The translations under genes and the position numbers were made by a program. The notes beneath the pieces are model-generated. The model was given only the letters and a program-made list of their open reading frames with translations. It searched no databases and was not told where the DNA came from. Shown piece after piece: positions 49,180-63,378 of a stretch of DNA of 64,000 nucleotides; position 1 is the stretch's first letter, and each line of letters begins with the position of its first letter. Source of the DNA: Rhabdornis inornatus (lineage: Eukaryota > Chordata > Aves > Passeriformes > Rhabdornithidae); assembly GCA_013397075.1 (NCBI GenBank), contig VWZS01001987.1:434664-498663 (forward strand). The letters run 5' to 3'.

Positions 49180-52100
49180 GCTGAGACTGGCACAGTGGGA
49201 CAGGGCACTTCTGGGGCTCCTCTCAGGACCCCAGCTGGGAGATACTCTAGGTGTTGTCCTGGGCAGACCTAAGCCTTCCTATCCCCCTGCAAAGCCATGT
49301 GGCAAAGCCTTTCTTCTCATGCGAGGGAGGATGGCTCCCTGCCAGATAAAAGGGATAACTCTTACCTTTGGTGGGCTCTCCCTCCTATTTTTTTTTTCAC
49401 GGACCAATGTGGCTCCTCTCTCCTGAGCCACAACAGTGGGAATACTCTGTCTTGCATATTTCTGCCTCCACCCCCAGAAACAAAAGGGGAAGCAAGACAG
49501 GAATATGACCTTTATGACTTATCTGCACTTGAAAGCATACCAGAACACATCATCAGAGATGCTGGTTCCAACTGCTGCTGTAGCTGCTTGAGCAGCAGCC
49601 CTGTATAGCCCTAATTTGGGAAGGGCAGCCCCTGGTTCTCATCCTCCAGAGCAAGCTTTCACATCAGGCCTTCCGTTTGGAGGACGTTTTTGTCCTGCTT
49701 GCCTGCAAACACTAGTCAGGCTCTGAAGGTCAGGGGTGTGAGAAAGTGCAATGCAAATGAAGCCCTTCCAGACAGCAAATTTGTATTGATAGTGGAGCTG
49801 AGCTCTCACCAGCCTCACCCACTGACATAAGTGGCCTGACTTTCGGGGGTCAAATAGCAGCCCAGATAACTGGCATTAGCTGCCCTCATTTACAGGCAAC
49901 TTTTTAACCCAGCATTTTCTGCCTGCTTCACCTGCTGCTGCTCCTGCCTTGTTGCCTGCCCACTGAGACTGGAACCAGCAGAAGAGGCACAGATCCCCCT
50001 TTCTCTACCTCTCCTTGCACCAGGCTCTGTGCCAAAACAGCAAAGGGGCACAAAGCAGAAGAGATCCATGGGCAAACACCACCCATGCAGGGAAATCATC
50101 AGCTCAGCTCCTTTGCTCAAAGAGCACCTGAGCCTCCACAGCCCCTCTGGGGGCACGAATGGCACGGCTCACTCACCTGATTAACCAGGTGGAAGGACAC
50201 CGGGCTCCCAGCCCTCCCACCAGCCCACAGAGATGAGGGTGTGAAGGACCACACAAGCAGGCTTCAAGGAAAAGCACTTCAGTCAGCCTTCAGCAGCCCT
50301 GCACTTTGGCATTTGCAGGTGTTTCGGAGGAAACTAATTGAACTCTCATGAAACCACTCCAAATGTTTGTCCTAAGAGAACATCCTCACTCATTTGTTTA
50401 TGGTGGTTGCTTTGTACTGTGAGTTGCTGCATTCAGATTAGCATTCAGTGCCACTTTCCACCCCACCCCGTTTCTGTCTGTATTAGACAGAGCTGTCAGC
50501 ATCTCACCTTCAGTGAAAAGAACATCAATATTCCCTGGCAGCAGGTAGGGGAGGCTCTATGCAAAACCAGAATTTTAACAGTTTAGCAGTGCAGACTTGC
50601 AAACCTGGAAACTTGTTCTTGGCCAAGTAGATGGCTTAGCCCAACTATCTCCCTCCTTCAGTGCAGCTGCTGCCAGAAGGGAAGGAGAGCAGCTCCTCTT
50701 CTGACCAGCATACCTTCTACATGGCTGCACTGATGTGAACAATTCCTGAACCACACAGACCCTCCCCATGGGCTAGCAAAACCTTTCTTAAAGTATATTT
50801 TCAAGCAACTCTTCTTCTTCAGCCTGGGCCTCAAGCAACTTCCCCTCCATGGGATAAACAGCTTCTTCCTCAGCTTGATTACAGCAATCCTAAAATTGGA
50901 ACTGAGGAGCTAACAGGAAGAAAGAGCTGGGATCTTATTGAGATCAACTCTATTTCTGTCATGTTGACTGAAATAGGCAGTTGACCTTGTTCTACTTATG
51001 ACTACCTCAGTGCAAGCCACAGCTTGCTTTGTCACCAGCATGGGGCAAGAAGGTACAGCAGAGAGTTCTCAGCACCCTCTGCCTGTCTCACAAATTCCAT
51101 TCCTCCCACCACAGTCAAGCGACCAGCGGTTCCCCCCATGCAGCCAAAGCCAGGCAACAGGGAAAGTGGAGTTCATGTTAATGGGCTCCAGAATTTCAAC
51201 TCATCAGTGAATGAGCAAAGTGCTCTGGGTCACAGGACAAGGTTGTGTCCCTCCTCCTTCTCTTCCCTGAGGCAATAAGCAATAATTACGTTCACCATTT
51301 TCCTCATACTGATACGACAAACTAGTCTAACTGCAGAGGGTGCTTCCCTTGCCAGTCAATTGTACCAAAGGCTAGTGAGGCCCACTGGAGTTTACACAGC
51401 TTTCATGAAAGGACTTTTCCCTTTGAAAGGGATGAGATTTTAATCAAAACTATCTCCTACCTCCAAAGAGCCTCCCTCCAACCAGAAAACTACTCCTCAC
51501 TTCCTTCTGCTCTTACAGCTGCCAGCTGAGTCCCACAACATGCCTGAGATCCCCCTTAATGTTGGCCCAACAACTGTGATGCTGAGCACTGCCAAGACTT
51601 GCCAGAGTGGGTACAGGAGGCCAAGCTCCTGCTAATCCTTGCAGGTGAGGTGATGCAATGCAGGACACCAGCTCACATGTTGCTGCTGCAAAGTTCTTTC
51701 TTTGGTAGGTCACCACCACTTTTATCTTAGTGTGATGCTCTGGCCTTGCTGAGCCTCTAAAAATGTTGTTGCTCCAAGGGGAACAGCATGTTCTCTCACT
51801 ATGTTTTAGGTGTCCCCTATTCCATTGTGAGGTCAATGTGTACCAAAGCCACCAGGAGATGAGGGAAGGATACAGATGGTTGAAGAGGGTAAGAGAAGAT
51901 TACAGATCAATTTGGCTCTTGCCAGATGAGCCTGTCTCTGTGATGCATGCTTGCAACCAAACTTTAAGCAGGCAGACTACACTCTTACCACATAAATTAG
52001 TGACAGCAGTGGGACAATATAATCAATGGTTGCAATTGTTAAACATTTTATGGCAAATCCTGCTTGGTTTACTCATAAGATTGAGGGACTTCCTAAGGGA

Positions 52101-54744
52101 CTTCTACCTCTCTGGATAGAAGGAAAATGACATAATGTGATCAAAGCAGAAGAGGAAGCTGGCTTCCTTGTGTCCCCTTCTGAGAGCACAGCAAGCAGTA
52201 CTTGGCCATAAATACAGCGCATCTTGTGCAAAATGCTTTTTCTCACTTACAGGGAGATTACCCAGCTCGGGTTAGGCTGACTGTTCCTAATAGGGAGTTT
52301 TCTTATATAGCAAGGTACTAAATATAAACTCACATTTCTTTAGGTTTAATGTCAATGTCCCAGGCAGTTCTCATGACTTCTGTTTTCCCACGCTGATGAT
52401 CCTGCAGTTGATGGATTGTGAAACCATGGTGCTGGGACTCACACCAGAGATGTCAGCAGCGGAGATTACACACTATGGGCTTGTTTCCCCAGCCCACTGA
52501 GGATTAGCACCACACCTACCATCTACTTAGATACCTCCTTGAGAGATTAATGTGTTGGTTGGACCAATAATCATTTTTCCCCGTTACTTGCTGAAAGCAA
52601 TTTGGAATGCAGCCACCACCTGACCAGTCCTTTTTCTTGGTCCAGGCCAATACTTGTAGTCCTCCTGACCTCTAATGAGCTCCTTCAGTCTTTGTAAGTA
52701 TCAGTTCTCAGTAGGCAGCCACATGGCTGCTCCTGAATTGGCTGTAAAATCCCTGCCAGCACCAGTGGCCCTGGCTCCAGATCCCAGAAGAAGCATTTTG
52801 CCCTGCAGCAGCTGCAATGTATTGGAAAGACATCTTCTAGTGAGATGTTCATGTCCCAGCTTTGGGTTACACAGCTCTGCTCTGCCCATGGGAGTCTCTC
52901 AGTGAGCACTGCTGCAGCTCCACTTCAGTGGCTGCTGGTGGGGTTGGTCTGCTCAGCCCTTATTTCTATATTCAGCAGCAAACTGCAGGTGTCAGGAGCT
53001 GGATGGGCAAGCTTTAGTCACAGCCCCTTCCCTGCCTCAAAGCAGCACCTCAATCAATGCATGCCATATTCAGGCAGCTGTGGGACAGGCTGTCACTACC
53101 CTAAGGATCATCACCCTGCAATACCCTATTGCTCCATCACCTCACCATGGTGGCCTTTTGAGTGTGATCTCTAACTCATGGCTCATCTTTTGAGATCTGG
53201 CTGGAATGAGTTCACTAAAGATGAAAACAGTGGTGGTGCCAGTCCTCAATGGCTGAGGCAGCGATACCCACACCACCTTCATGATGACGACCACACCGAT
53301 CCCCAGGATTGCCTCCTTCCTCATCACTGAAAGGCAGTTTTGTGTGAGGTCATAGCAATGGATCCATCCTGAGAGCTGATCAGTCCTCTGTGTTGCCTGC
53401 CTGAAACAAGGGAAAGAGGACGTGGCACTCTGCAATCCAGTCAGAGGGTGCCATACTCCAGAAGTGGCCCTGCAGGCTCCAAAGTGACCATCTGGGAGAT
53501 AAGATCCTGTCCAAAGTGGGGGATCCTTGGTAGCCCAGAGATCCCAGGTGACTTAAACCCAGACTGTTTAGGAGATAAAAGGGTAAGAAGCAATCCCAGA
53601 AAGAAGAATCCAGGGCAGCCGCAAGACCAAAACATTAGGTGCATGCCAGGACACCCATTAGAATTTCAGTTCTACATGAATCAACAGCAACACACTAAGA
53701 TGGGCTGATGGCATAAACAATGCCTGGTTTTTCACCCTTGTGTTCAAATTCTGCTCTTCCTCCCAAAACCCTGATCAATTTTACCTTTATAAACATGCTC
53801 AAAGAACACTACTTCTCCTCCTTCTTCTCCAAAATAAGGCCATTAATTACAGAGATATAATAGTAAAGGTACAGAAAACTTGCTGCACTTTGTATGTTAT
53901 TTATGAGATGGTGACTCAGCCTTAAATGCTGTGGAAGCCAGTATTAAGTAGCTGTAACCTAGCAGAAGAGAAAGGTTCTGATAGCAAAAGCAAGTAAAAC
54001 TATCACCTGTACACCAGGATAGAGCACTGTGCAAATATTTCTGGGCTGTGCTAATCATGCATGCTGCAACAGGCAAATCAAGCAGATTTCCTCGAAAATA
54101 GAAAGGATTTTTCCTAGATGAGGGTGCACATTTACTATTAGTCTGATTAAAGTAGTTTTCCTAATTTCCAGACTAATCCTATCTGGCCAGCAAGAAAGTA
54201 AAGAATAGATTTTTTTTTTGCCTGTCAGATGCAGCAATACCATGGTGAACACTGTCATTCCAGATATCATATGGGTCTGCTCCGAATCCTATCACAGGAC
54301 TTTCATTCAGGATTTCAGTCCTCTTCCTTTCTAGGCAGCCATGCCATCCAGATGAGGCAGCCAACTGTCCCTGCCTAAATTAGACACCACCCCCACATCA
54401 CTCCATCATTCTGAGTCACCTCCCTGTCCACTGCTTATCCCTGGAGATCTAAGAGGAGATGCCAAAGTCAACAGTGCCAGTAATTACTCAAGGTTTTAAT
54501 CGAAGGAGTGTAAAAATAAAAAGTGATGATATAATGAAGTGAAAGATTCTTTCTTCATGTGTGTTAATTAAGTCATGGTCACATAGGCCCTGTGGGAGCT
54601 GGGACTAGATTATTGTCTTCAGGTAGGACAACAGACCCACCCTGGTCTGCTGAGCCTGTGGCTAGTATGAGATTAATGTTCCCTGATGGGCAGTTACCAC
54701 ACCCACCCTCACAGAGGGGATTACACCCTTCACCTGCTGTAAGG

Positions 54745-55130
54745 TATCATAGAATGGCTTGGGTTGGAAGGGGTATTAAACATCATCAAGTTCCAACACC
54801 TCTGCCACGGGCAGGGAAACCTTCCACTAGACCAGGTTGCTCAAAGCCCCATCCATCTTGGCCTTGAACACTTCCAGGGATGGGGCATCCACAGCTTCTG
54901 TGGGCAACCTGTGCCAGTGCCTCACCACCCACATGGTAAAGAATTTCTTCCTAATATCTCATCTAAACCTACCCTCTCTCAGTTTGAAGCCATTCTCACT
55001 TGTCCAATCCCTACACTTCTGACAAAGAGTCCCTCTGTAGCTTCCCTGTAGCCCCCCTTCAGATACTAGAAGGCTGCTATGATGTCTCGATGCAACCTGG
55101 GCTGAACAGCCCCAACTTTCTCAGCCTGGA
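54745..55130 (-). mobile_element. CR1 LINE, 5'-truncated 3' end
   Basis: The plus strand reads as the reverse complement of an avian CR1 tail. It begins with ATAGAATGGCTTGGGTTGGA and continues through the familiar CTAGACCAGGTTGCTCAAAG and CCAGGGATGGGGCATCCAC stretches to a CTCAGCCTGGATA end. The element therefore lies on the minus strand, with its 3' end (ATTCTATGATA) at 54745. It is truncated at the 5' side near 55130, as is usual for CR1. No reverse transcriptase portion is left. Confidence 0.93.
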
Positions 55131-57839
55131 TATCCTGGTGCCCTGCACATCCCATTCCCATTCTGCTTCACTGCTCGTCCGGAGAAAATCCACCCCATAC
55201 ACAGTGATCAGGCACACCTGGTATTTCAGAAACACCACAGAGAATCACTAAGGAAAAGCAATTGTTCCAAGAGGCATTTTCAGAGGCATTGCAGTAAACA
55301 CACACACATTGACAACAGCAGCTACCAGATCCCTGTGTGTCAGTAAAGGCACAACACGTTCAAGATTTATGTTCTCCGCTTCTTTACTTCCTACAGTGCA
55401 GAATGACCTCTTCAGAAATAAGCACTCCAAAGGGACCTTTCTCCTTGTATACCAAAGATGTACTTCCCTGCCCACATGGGAAGCTTCACAACTATTAACA
55501 GTAGCAGCACTGCTCAGGGGAGGACAGAAAGGGACAGAAACTGGACCTTCATTACCCTTCTAAGGGCACAGCTCATCACCTGAACAGGTTAAATAAAAAT
55601 AAAATAAAAATTCTTTCTGGTATAATGACCAGACAGGGACCAGCAAATGTCCCAACCCAGCCCAGCTGAGTGTCCAAAAGCAGCACTAAGCACAGCCAAG
55701 CCCACCAGTGTGTGCTTGTGTGCTGCTCTCACTGGCACACGTGGAGAAGCTCTGGGGTGCATTACACACCATTATCTGCCATACAGCTGCCTGCATGCTT
55801 TGAGAACAAAGCCCTGAGTCCACACCTGGATAATTTCCCATGAAGGTCTGTGCCCCGTACCTGCAAACCATACGTGTAAGTCTGTGCCTGCAGCTAACAG
55901 AGGGGGGAAAGTCTATTTACTACTAATTTTGCCAAGAATGAGGGATCTTTGCTATTAAAAAAACATTCCTTTTGTGAGTTCAGTTTTAGAGATGGGCAAC
56001 TCAATGTCAGTTTTTAGTTCTGAACTAATTTTAATGGTTGAACCGTAAGCACTCGAGCAACAGGGTAATGGAAATTGTCACAAGCCTTATCTGCAGCAGC
56101 TCTGCCAGCTGCTGCTCCGATGCTGCTTCTGACTTCTGACTTTTTTCTTTTTTTTTTTTCTCTCAAAAGTCTTTGCCCGTCACCTAGTTATCTGCAGGAT
56201 GAGCAGAACAGGGATTGAGAAATGTGCAGTAAAATGGTTTCAGACCCATGGAGGCTCTGATAATGAATCACCAAAGCTTTCCCTGCCAGCAAACACATTT
56301 TTAATCCCAAGCACAGCCAGAGCACTGCTTCTCCTTTACCCTCATTCTCCCACCACTCTCTCATCAGGGCTTCAAGACCAGAAGAGAAGAGGGGTCCTGT
56401 AGTTCCCAGGAATCCCAGGTTTGTCCTGTTCTCTGGCTGGCCCCCTCCCAACACTTGAATCCCACCTTCATTCCCAGAACGGCCTGGGATTGTACAGGGC
56501 ACCTGGCAGGGATAAAGTCTGCTCCTGATGAAGGTTCCCACCTAGAGGTTTAACAAAATCAGCAGCCCTTTGTGTACTACTCACTGTGTGTGGTAGTCTG
56601 ACTCCACTGTTCATGATTAGCACTTATTGTAGATGGCAGGGGAGTGAGTAATGTCCTCTGTGTTAAACGTGGAGCAAACACAAACAATTAGTGCTCAATA
56701 CACAAATAAGGAATTGCTTCATCGGGCAAAGGATGTATGTAACTGCCACCACGGGCCATAAACAACAGGTCTCTTCATCTGTTCCATTTGTCACTGCAGA
56801 TGCAAGTCATCTCTCATCCACAGCATTTCTTAAAAGACTGAATTATATTATAGGATTATACATCCTTTCAAAATAGATGAAATAAAAGCTTAGGAGAACA
56901 GTGATCTTATGGATATTTCATTCATGACTAACATTTTTCTGGCAAACTGTGTAAATAAAACTTCAGCTTGGGCTCAGGAGAGTGATGGGACCTTCCAAGC
57001 ATTCTGTCATCCTGGATGGCTCAATGTCCTGCAGCCTGGCCTGCTGGGGAACAGCAGAGACCTCGAGCCACTGCTCAGAGGATTAGGACATGTACGTTTC
57101 ACTAAGATATTCCAAAGAATCACAGATATCAGGAAGAGCTCAGAAATTTTAGTTTAAACTGCAAACTTTGGTGCAAGGATCTTAACTGCATATTTGGGTA
57201 GGGAGGGGGGAGAGGAAGAGAAAAGGAGGTTATTTCAATATAACTGCTTGTTCAGCCCATTAAAAAGAAAAGATTTTGCAAAACTCAAATCTAGCATGGT
57301 GTAGGATTTGGGAACATGCATGTGTAAGCAGCCAGCAGGCTTTGTTTTGATTTTTTTTCCTTGATATTGCTGTCTTCATTGCTACAGTTGCTGAGGTCAG
57401 TATATAAAATGGAGACTGCAAGCAAAAAGGTGATAAATGCAACATTTCTCCTTGACAATGTCACGGCTTCAGACTTTTTGGCCGTAAAACTTAGCGAGGT
57501 CTGAACAACCCTGAATATTAAATAGTTCCAATTAATGTTGTGTGCTTAGGCACATTTGCACACACACAAAATGCCTTTGGCTGATTGCCTCCATGCCACA
57601 CAAACAAATTGGCATTATGGGCAACCCCTGTGACTGACTACTCCATTGTGAGCCTCTGACAGCAAAAAGATACAGCAAAAAGTTGACTGAACCCCTCAGT
57701 GGACAACCAAAGAACAGCTCCAATATCCAAGCCTTGGCAAATGCTTCTGAAGGGAAAACTCCCCAGCGCTCCTGATTCCTTCTGGCAGAGCTGTTGGGAG
57801 CAGTCTCATTAACCTTCTAAGTGTTTCCTTCACCCTCTT

Positions 57840-58130
57840 AATCCCTCTCTACTGCCTCTTGACCTCGAGGCTCTCTCTGAAAGGAATTTTCACGTGTTAA
57901 TTATGCCGTGGGTACAACAGTGTGTTATTACTCCGCCACACACTCACTGCCTCTTAATTTTTCTGGGATACTCCCACACTGCGAGAAGCACATAAAAATT
58001 TGGTGAGCTAACTTCTCCGATTCACGTGCTAGTTACTGAGTGAAAAGGGCTGTGACAATCTCAGCCATTCCCTAATCTTTGAGTTTGATCTTTCCCATTA
58101 CAGGAGCCTTCCTCCTCCTCCGTGGCTTTA
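57840..58130. promoter_or_regulatory. Enhancer-like block with paired CACGTG E-boxes, upstream region
   Basis: TTCACGTG occurs twice, with CACGTG at 57891-57896 and 58023-58028. The first is joined to TTAATTATG. The surroundings are non-repetitive and non-coding. Confidence 0.25.
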
Positions 58131-58199
58131 ACCCCTGCTAATGAAGAAAATGCCTGGGAGAAGAATCACAAACGGCCCTAAACGATGAGGTCACCCCTT

Positions 58200-58232
58200 T
58201 TCATCAAGGGACAAATCTTCATCAAGGGACAA
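58200..58232. repeat. Short direct repeat, 15 bp, period 18
   Basis: TTCATCAAGGGACAA occurs at 58200-58214 and 58218-58232. It is probably a small slippage duplication. Confidence 0.9.
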
Positions 58233-61200
58233 TATTGCACAATTTGCAATCCTTCACAGCAGAGATGACTGGAGTTGATCAGTCATGGCTAGACTTTAAG
58301 AAAAAAACATTCATTATCAAGCTATGGAAAAGGGAAACAGAAGGTGACTCATAAGCTTTAACCATCTAGAAATCAAAACTGTCACAGGAGTGGTAATTAC
58401 ACTGGGAAGGTGGTGAAAACGTTCAGTGACTCCCCTCCAACCTGCATGCAGCTCACACCCTGCCAGGTCACTGCCACCTTGCAGAGAGAGGATTTTCTTT
58501 TCTGAGAATAACCCTTGCTGGGTGCAAGAAGAGAGATTTTGCTGAAACGCCACCTCCAATGGGAGATGTAACACGTACCCAAGGGTTTTGTGGTGCCACA
58601 GTTCCTCAGCAGTCAGGTGGGTGTGCCATAAAACACAATCATTCCCTATGGGCACTGCAATCCCCCCTGAGATTTGAGGGATTTCAAGAACAAGACTCCT
58701 TGGGCTGCTGAACACCTTCCTGCTGGTACAATACTGCAGCTCCATAACCTCCTGAGCACATGCTATGCATAAATACAAATTCACAGGCAGGATATCAGGC
58801 TCTCGACTTTTCAGCTCAGATCTACATGACAAAATCATCCCGTTTGTTTTTGTTTTCCTCTGAAGATACCTCTCTTTTGGCAGAAAAACAAAGGATTCCT
58901 AGGCTTTTTCTTTGCTGACTTTTTCTAAGGTTTTTAGGCCCGCAGAGGCAAATGGACACCAGAAAGCTCTTCCCATCAAGGGTGTAAAGCTGATACTCCA
59001 GTGTCAGAGGAGCACAATAACCCATCAGTACTGCACACCCACCACTCAGTAGGAACACCAGAGACAGTATTTCTTGGGACAGCTGTAGACAAGTGTTGGC
59101 AAATGTCTCAGACCACTCCTTTCTGCACAGACATCGGGAGCTAAATATTACAGTGCATTTAAATGCCTTTTTATGTCCCAGTTTCCTTAGTGCATCATTT
59201 TACATAGCCCCATGGAGCATTAAATCCAATTCTATATGGTTGCATACAAAATAGGAAGCACTATTAACTGCCTGAAAGTTGATACTGCAAGGAGAGATCC
59301 CATATATAGTATTTTCATATATAATACCCATCCCCCAGTATATATACTTTTCATACATCAGTACATTAAAAATAAGATCTTATGTTAGCATAAGATATCA
59401 TGAACTGTGCTAGACTCATTCAACCCTGCTTAGTCACCACAAATATCCCATTTAAAAAAGTGGTGTGAGTAATTCTGAGTGGAAATCAGAAAAAATGAGT
59501 AATGAAGGCAAAGGGTAACAAAGAGCCCAACATTCCCCATCATGCTGGGCAGAATGGCTGCAATGACACCAAGGCAGTTTTGTCTTTTTATGCCTCTTGA
59601 GGCTCATGCCCTTTTTTACAAAGGGATAGTGAAAGCTATCAAGAAATCCCTTTAATAATCCTGAAGAAGGGCAGATATTTTGCTGTTGCTACCAGACCCA
59701 TTAGTAACAACCCACTGATTGAAGGCTTCACTCCATATAAGCACGTCCCTCGAGCCACTCTGATGGGCCAAATGTTTAACGTTTTGTTGCCTCAGAGAAA
59801 AACAAGCGGTGAACTCTGATATTGCTTCAGTGTCCTGACACATTGACCCTGACCCCAGGGAAGAGTTTTCCCCTCTCCTTCCACTGCCATGGATGGAGCA
59901 GATCTCAGCCAGCAGTGATCTGGTCTATCCAGGCTTGCCTGCTGAAGCTGATGACAGAGCCATTGCCTCCAGCTTACGTGCAAAGTTAATATATGCTTAG
60001 GTTACCTGAATTCTGAGAAGAAAAGCCCTGGGAAATCATTACAAGAGTTATTTAATGGTGCACAAGTGGTGCCCAGGATTCAAGAATCTCTGTCTGGCAG
60101 TGAATTCAACATCCTGGCCCTACTGAAGTTGCCACAGATTTACCTCCAGTCTCCAGCTGAATGTGGAAGAGCTGAATATCATGCAAGAGCAAGGCAAAAG
60201 GAAAATTTTACTAAGTGTCATGCTGGGAGATTGCTATGTCAAAAGCCTGGCTCTAATCCTGACTTTCAAATGACACTTTTGTTAGCCCTAAGATGCAGCC
60301 AGTGTTACCATTCTCCCCCATGCTGGTATGCCAGGACAAGCAGTGCCCTGCTGAATGAATGAGGTATGAAGATGGCTGAACACCCTTCTAAAATAACGTA
60401 TGATATGAATAAAATGGCCTGCAAAGCTCAAGGATTTTCCCCGTGCTTCCTCATACCTCATGTACCAAACATGCAAGAGACATGCAGCACTTGCATCATG
60501 CAGGCTCTTGCCACATCATCCCCCTTCTACTCAGAGCCCCAGCTGCTCTAAAACCTCTGCCACTCCCACACATCTCCCCGATGTGCTCATGGTCATGGGA
60601 CACCCTGTGCCTGAGCTGCCCTGGCCTGAACAGTCACCTCCATGAAGGTTCACCTGTGCAGGGGAACTACCTCTGGGTCCATCAGATATCCATGTACCCA
60701 TCTACCTTCTGCTGAAGATCTGGCCCCTTTCTACCTACCCATATCCAGGTCTCTGTTTCCATACAGGGCATTTCTACACCAGTGCTTCAGTCTCTCTCTT
60801 ACCTAGTAACCACAAGGAAGCACATCAAAATAAGAGGAATTAAAGGAAGAAATCTATGGCAGAAGAGAAGAAAGAAAAACCCTCTGAATCCAAAACACGA
60901 ATATTTTCCTGCAATGTCTTGTGATATGTAGGCCGTGAAATGCGACCTACCCAAACAGATGCAGTGAGGACTACTCAAGGCTTCCGCTTTGGATCATCCT
61001 TTTTGGAAAATCCCCAGTAGCTGCAGACAAACCTCGCCCCTGGAAATCCCCTGCTCAGTGCACTACTGTCCTTTTTCCCTAGGGACAAAACCCCAGCTGT
61101 GCACTTTACTCTCCTGTGTGGGTAGTGGGAGGCCAATCTTGCATGAACAACATTTGGACAGGAGGCAGAGGTTATTTTTGTCTGCTCTGATAAGGAAAGA

Positions 61201-63350
61201 AGTCCAGGCTTAGAAAGGCAGGGAAGAATTAGACATGTCTCAGTTGGCATTTCCCCTACCAGGGGCAGGGGAAAGTTCAGCTGAAGAGGCAGCAAATGGG
61301 AGAGTCACATGGATTGGAGCCAGGTCTTTCCCATGCTCCCAGCCCTTCTGCAGCCCAAACCAGGCAAAGGGGACATATCCTGACCACAGGGACCACACTA
61401 AGTGTTCTGCTATGAAGAAGGGCCTTATCCCAGCACAGTGCTGGCAGGATTGTTCCCTCATCCATCCTATTGGGTAGGCTGGGAGGAGAAGCCCAGCAGA
61501 ACTCTGTGGCATGGGGTGACTGAGTCCCTCCTCGGTGACCTGTAAGCTGCAGCCACCACAGTCATTCACGGACTGTAGCAAATCTAAAAACTACCAGCAA
61601 ACCTCATGGATAGCTGCAGTTCCTGACAAATACCCTTCTCTCCTGTGCCAAGGAGATTTGGCACAAAAAAAAAAAAAGAGCTTGGCACAGTAAACTGAGG
61701 GCTTCCCTTCAATGAAATCAATGCTGGCAGGCACGATGAGCATGTCTGAGGGCAGACACGGGGCTGGCATCACACAGCAGTGATGTGTTGGACCTGAGCA
61801 GCGAGGGGAGCTGACACCTCCATGCACAAAGGGTTAAAGTGATGTCACCTCATGCATGAAGAGGGGGCCCAGCATGGTGCCAAAACTCAGCTCCCTGCTG
61901 CCAGCCTGAAGCTGTCCCACATAAGGGACCCAACTCCTACTTGGCCAAATTACTACAGAAGTGGCCTGCAGGAAGATACCTGTCACAGCTCCTCATGGGA
62001 CATAAGGAGATGATTTTCACTTAGGACAACATTGTGCCTCATGTGCCAAAACTGGAGGAGTAGTGACATTTCTGGGGTTTAGTACATGGAGCAGACCACC
62101 AGCTCTTCTCTTGCTACCTCATCAGAAATGGAAATTGAAAAAACCTGAAATACCTCAAGAACTGCTACCTTACAGTCACATCCACAGACCCAAGGGCTTG
62201 CACACAGCTGCAGCCAGGCTGAGTCACCCTCCAAATCCTGGGGAAGGGGATTGAGCAAGAAGCCAAACTGCCATGGCCTTCTGAGTGGCCTTGCTTTGTG
62301 ATGAAGCAAATACAATCTCCTTGAGGACTGCACAGTGCTGCCACAGTTTGTGCTTTGTCTGCCTCTTTCTAAGTTCTTTCTAAGCCTCGACTTCTTTAGA
62401 TGTTTAATACTTTGATGGCAGGCCAATAGAATCATTCCCACTTTCTAGAGGGAGAAAAGGGGACACAAACAGGAAGCATAAGCCCCTGACAGATAAAACT
62501 GGTCTCAGCAGGACTGAGTTAGACCTTAGACTTGCCTTACCAGCAAGTCCAGCCTTCCTCTTTTCCCTGGTGCTTCTTTACAGGTCTGAGTTGGAACTCT
62601 GAAAGCAGGTGAAAATGAAAGGAAGATGTGGCTCTGTAACTTGAACAAAAAGAGGAAGTCATTAAAGTCAACAGAGTGTCATTAAATAAGCTCTAGTCAG
62701 TCCAAATTCTGCATCTTGCATGTGTTTGAATAACATTTCTTTCAACAGAACTGTATGAGACATAAAAGAACACTGATAGTTTTACCTGACTGATGGTGAG
62801 GAGACACTAAGACTAAGCAGTGATCATTTGTTGGTCACTGAACAACTAATTAGGATTCAGGTAAAAGGGATAAACTCTTACTGAAGCAGTTTGTAGGCAG
62901 GTGGATGCACCTGCAGCCAGCTCTGCAACTGGTGTGTATATCCCGAGGGACCTGACACCACACTCATACCACTACAAACCCACTGATTTTGGTGAACCAG
63001 GTGGGAACTCTGGGGATTACCTGGTGCAGTCACCTGCTCACAGCAGGGCTTGCCTCAAAGACACAGGTGACTTTGCAGCCAGATCCCACTGCTCAGCTTT
63101 TCTACAGTTTTAGTAATTACAGAGAAGAAGAGGGGAAGAAGCAGAAAGCAATTCCCAATCCAGCCATCAGGCTTCAGGGACTTCCAGGTAGTTCGTTCAG
63201 CTCCCTGGAAGGGATGTGATGGAAGGTTCATGCTGCACCAGCCATTTCCTGCTGAGTTGCTGCCAGTGCAGTCAGTGCTGCGAAAACCCCACCACCATGG
63301 CATCACAAATCTGGGTCAGCATCTTGAGGCACCCCGTGGAAACAAATGTT

Positions 63351-63378
63351 CCCTCCCTCCCTCCCTCCCTCCCTCCCT
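63351..63378. repeat. (CCCT)n microsatellite
   Basis: Seven uninterrupted CCCT units. The other strand is (AGGG)n and could form a G-quadruplex. Confidence 0.97.

Larger units (their letters stand above)
44609..54744. other. Upstream non-coding region
   Basis: Apart from the two doubtful coding candidates at 44.8-45.0 and 48.9-49.2 kb, I see no gene, RNA gene or recognisable transposon. AT-rich sequence at 54.46-54.58 kb (TAATTACTC, TTAATTAAG) is enhancer-like. Confidence 0.6.

Noticed and set aside
51763..52119. 118-codon frame with a hydrophobic end, considered as an old retroelement fragment
   Set aside because: I see no retroviral or LINE motif, no terminal repeats and no matching flanking sequence.
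58317..58838. 173-codon minus-strand frame in the upstream region
   Set aside because: No family, splice context or compositional support was found.
63351..63378. Regular repeat considered as a CRISPR-like array
   Set aside because: It is a simple (CCCT)n microsatellite without spacers, and the genome is a vertebrate one.
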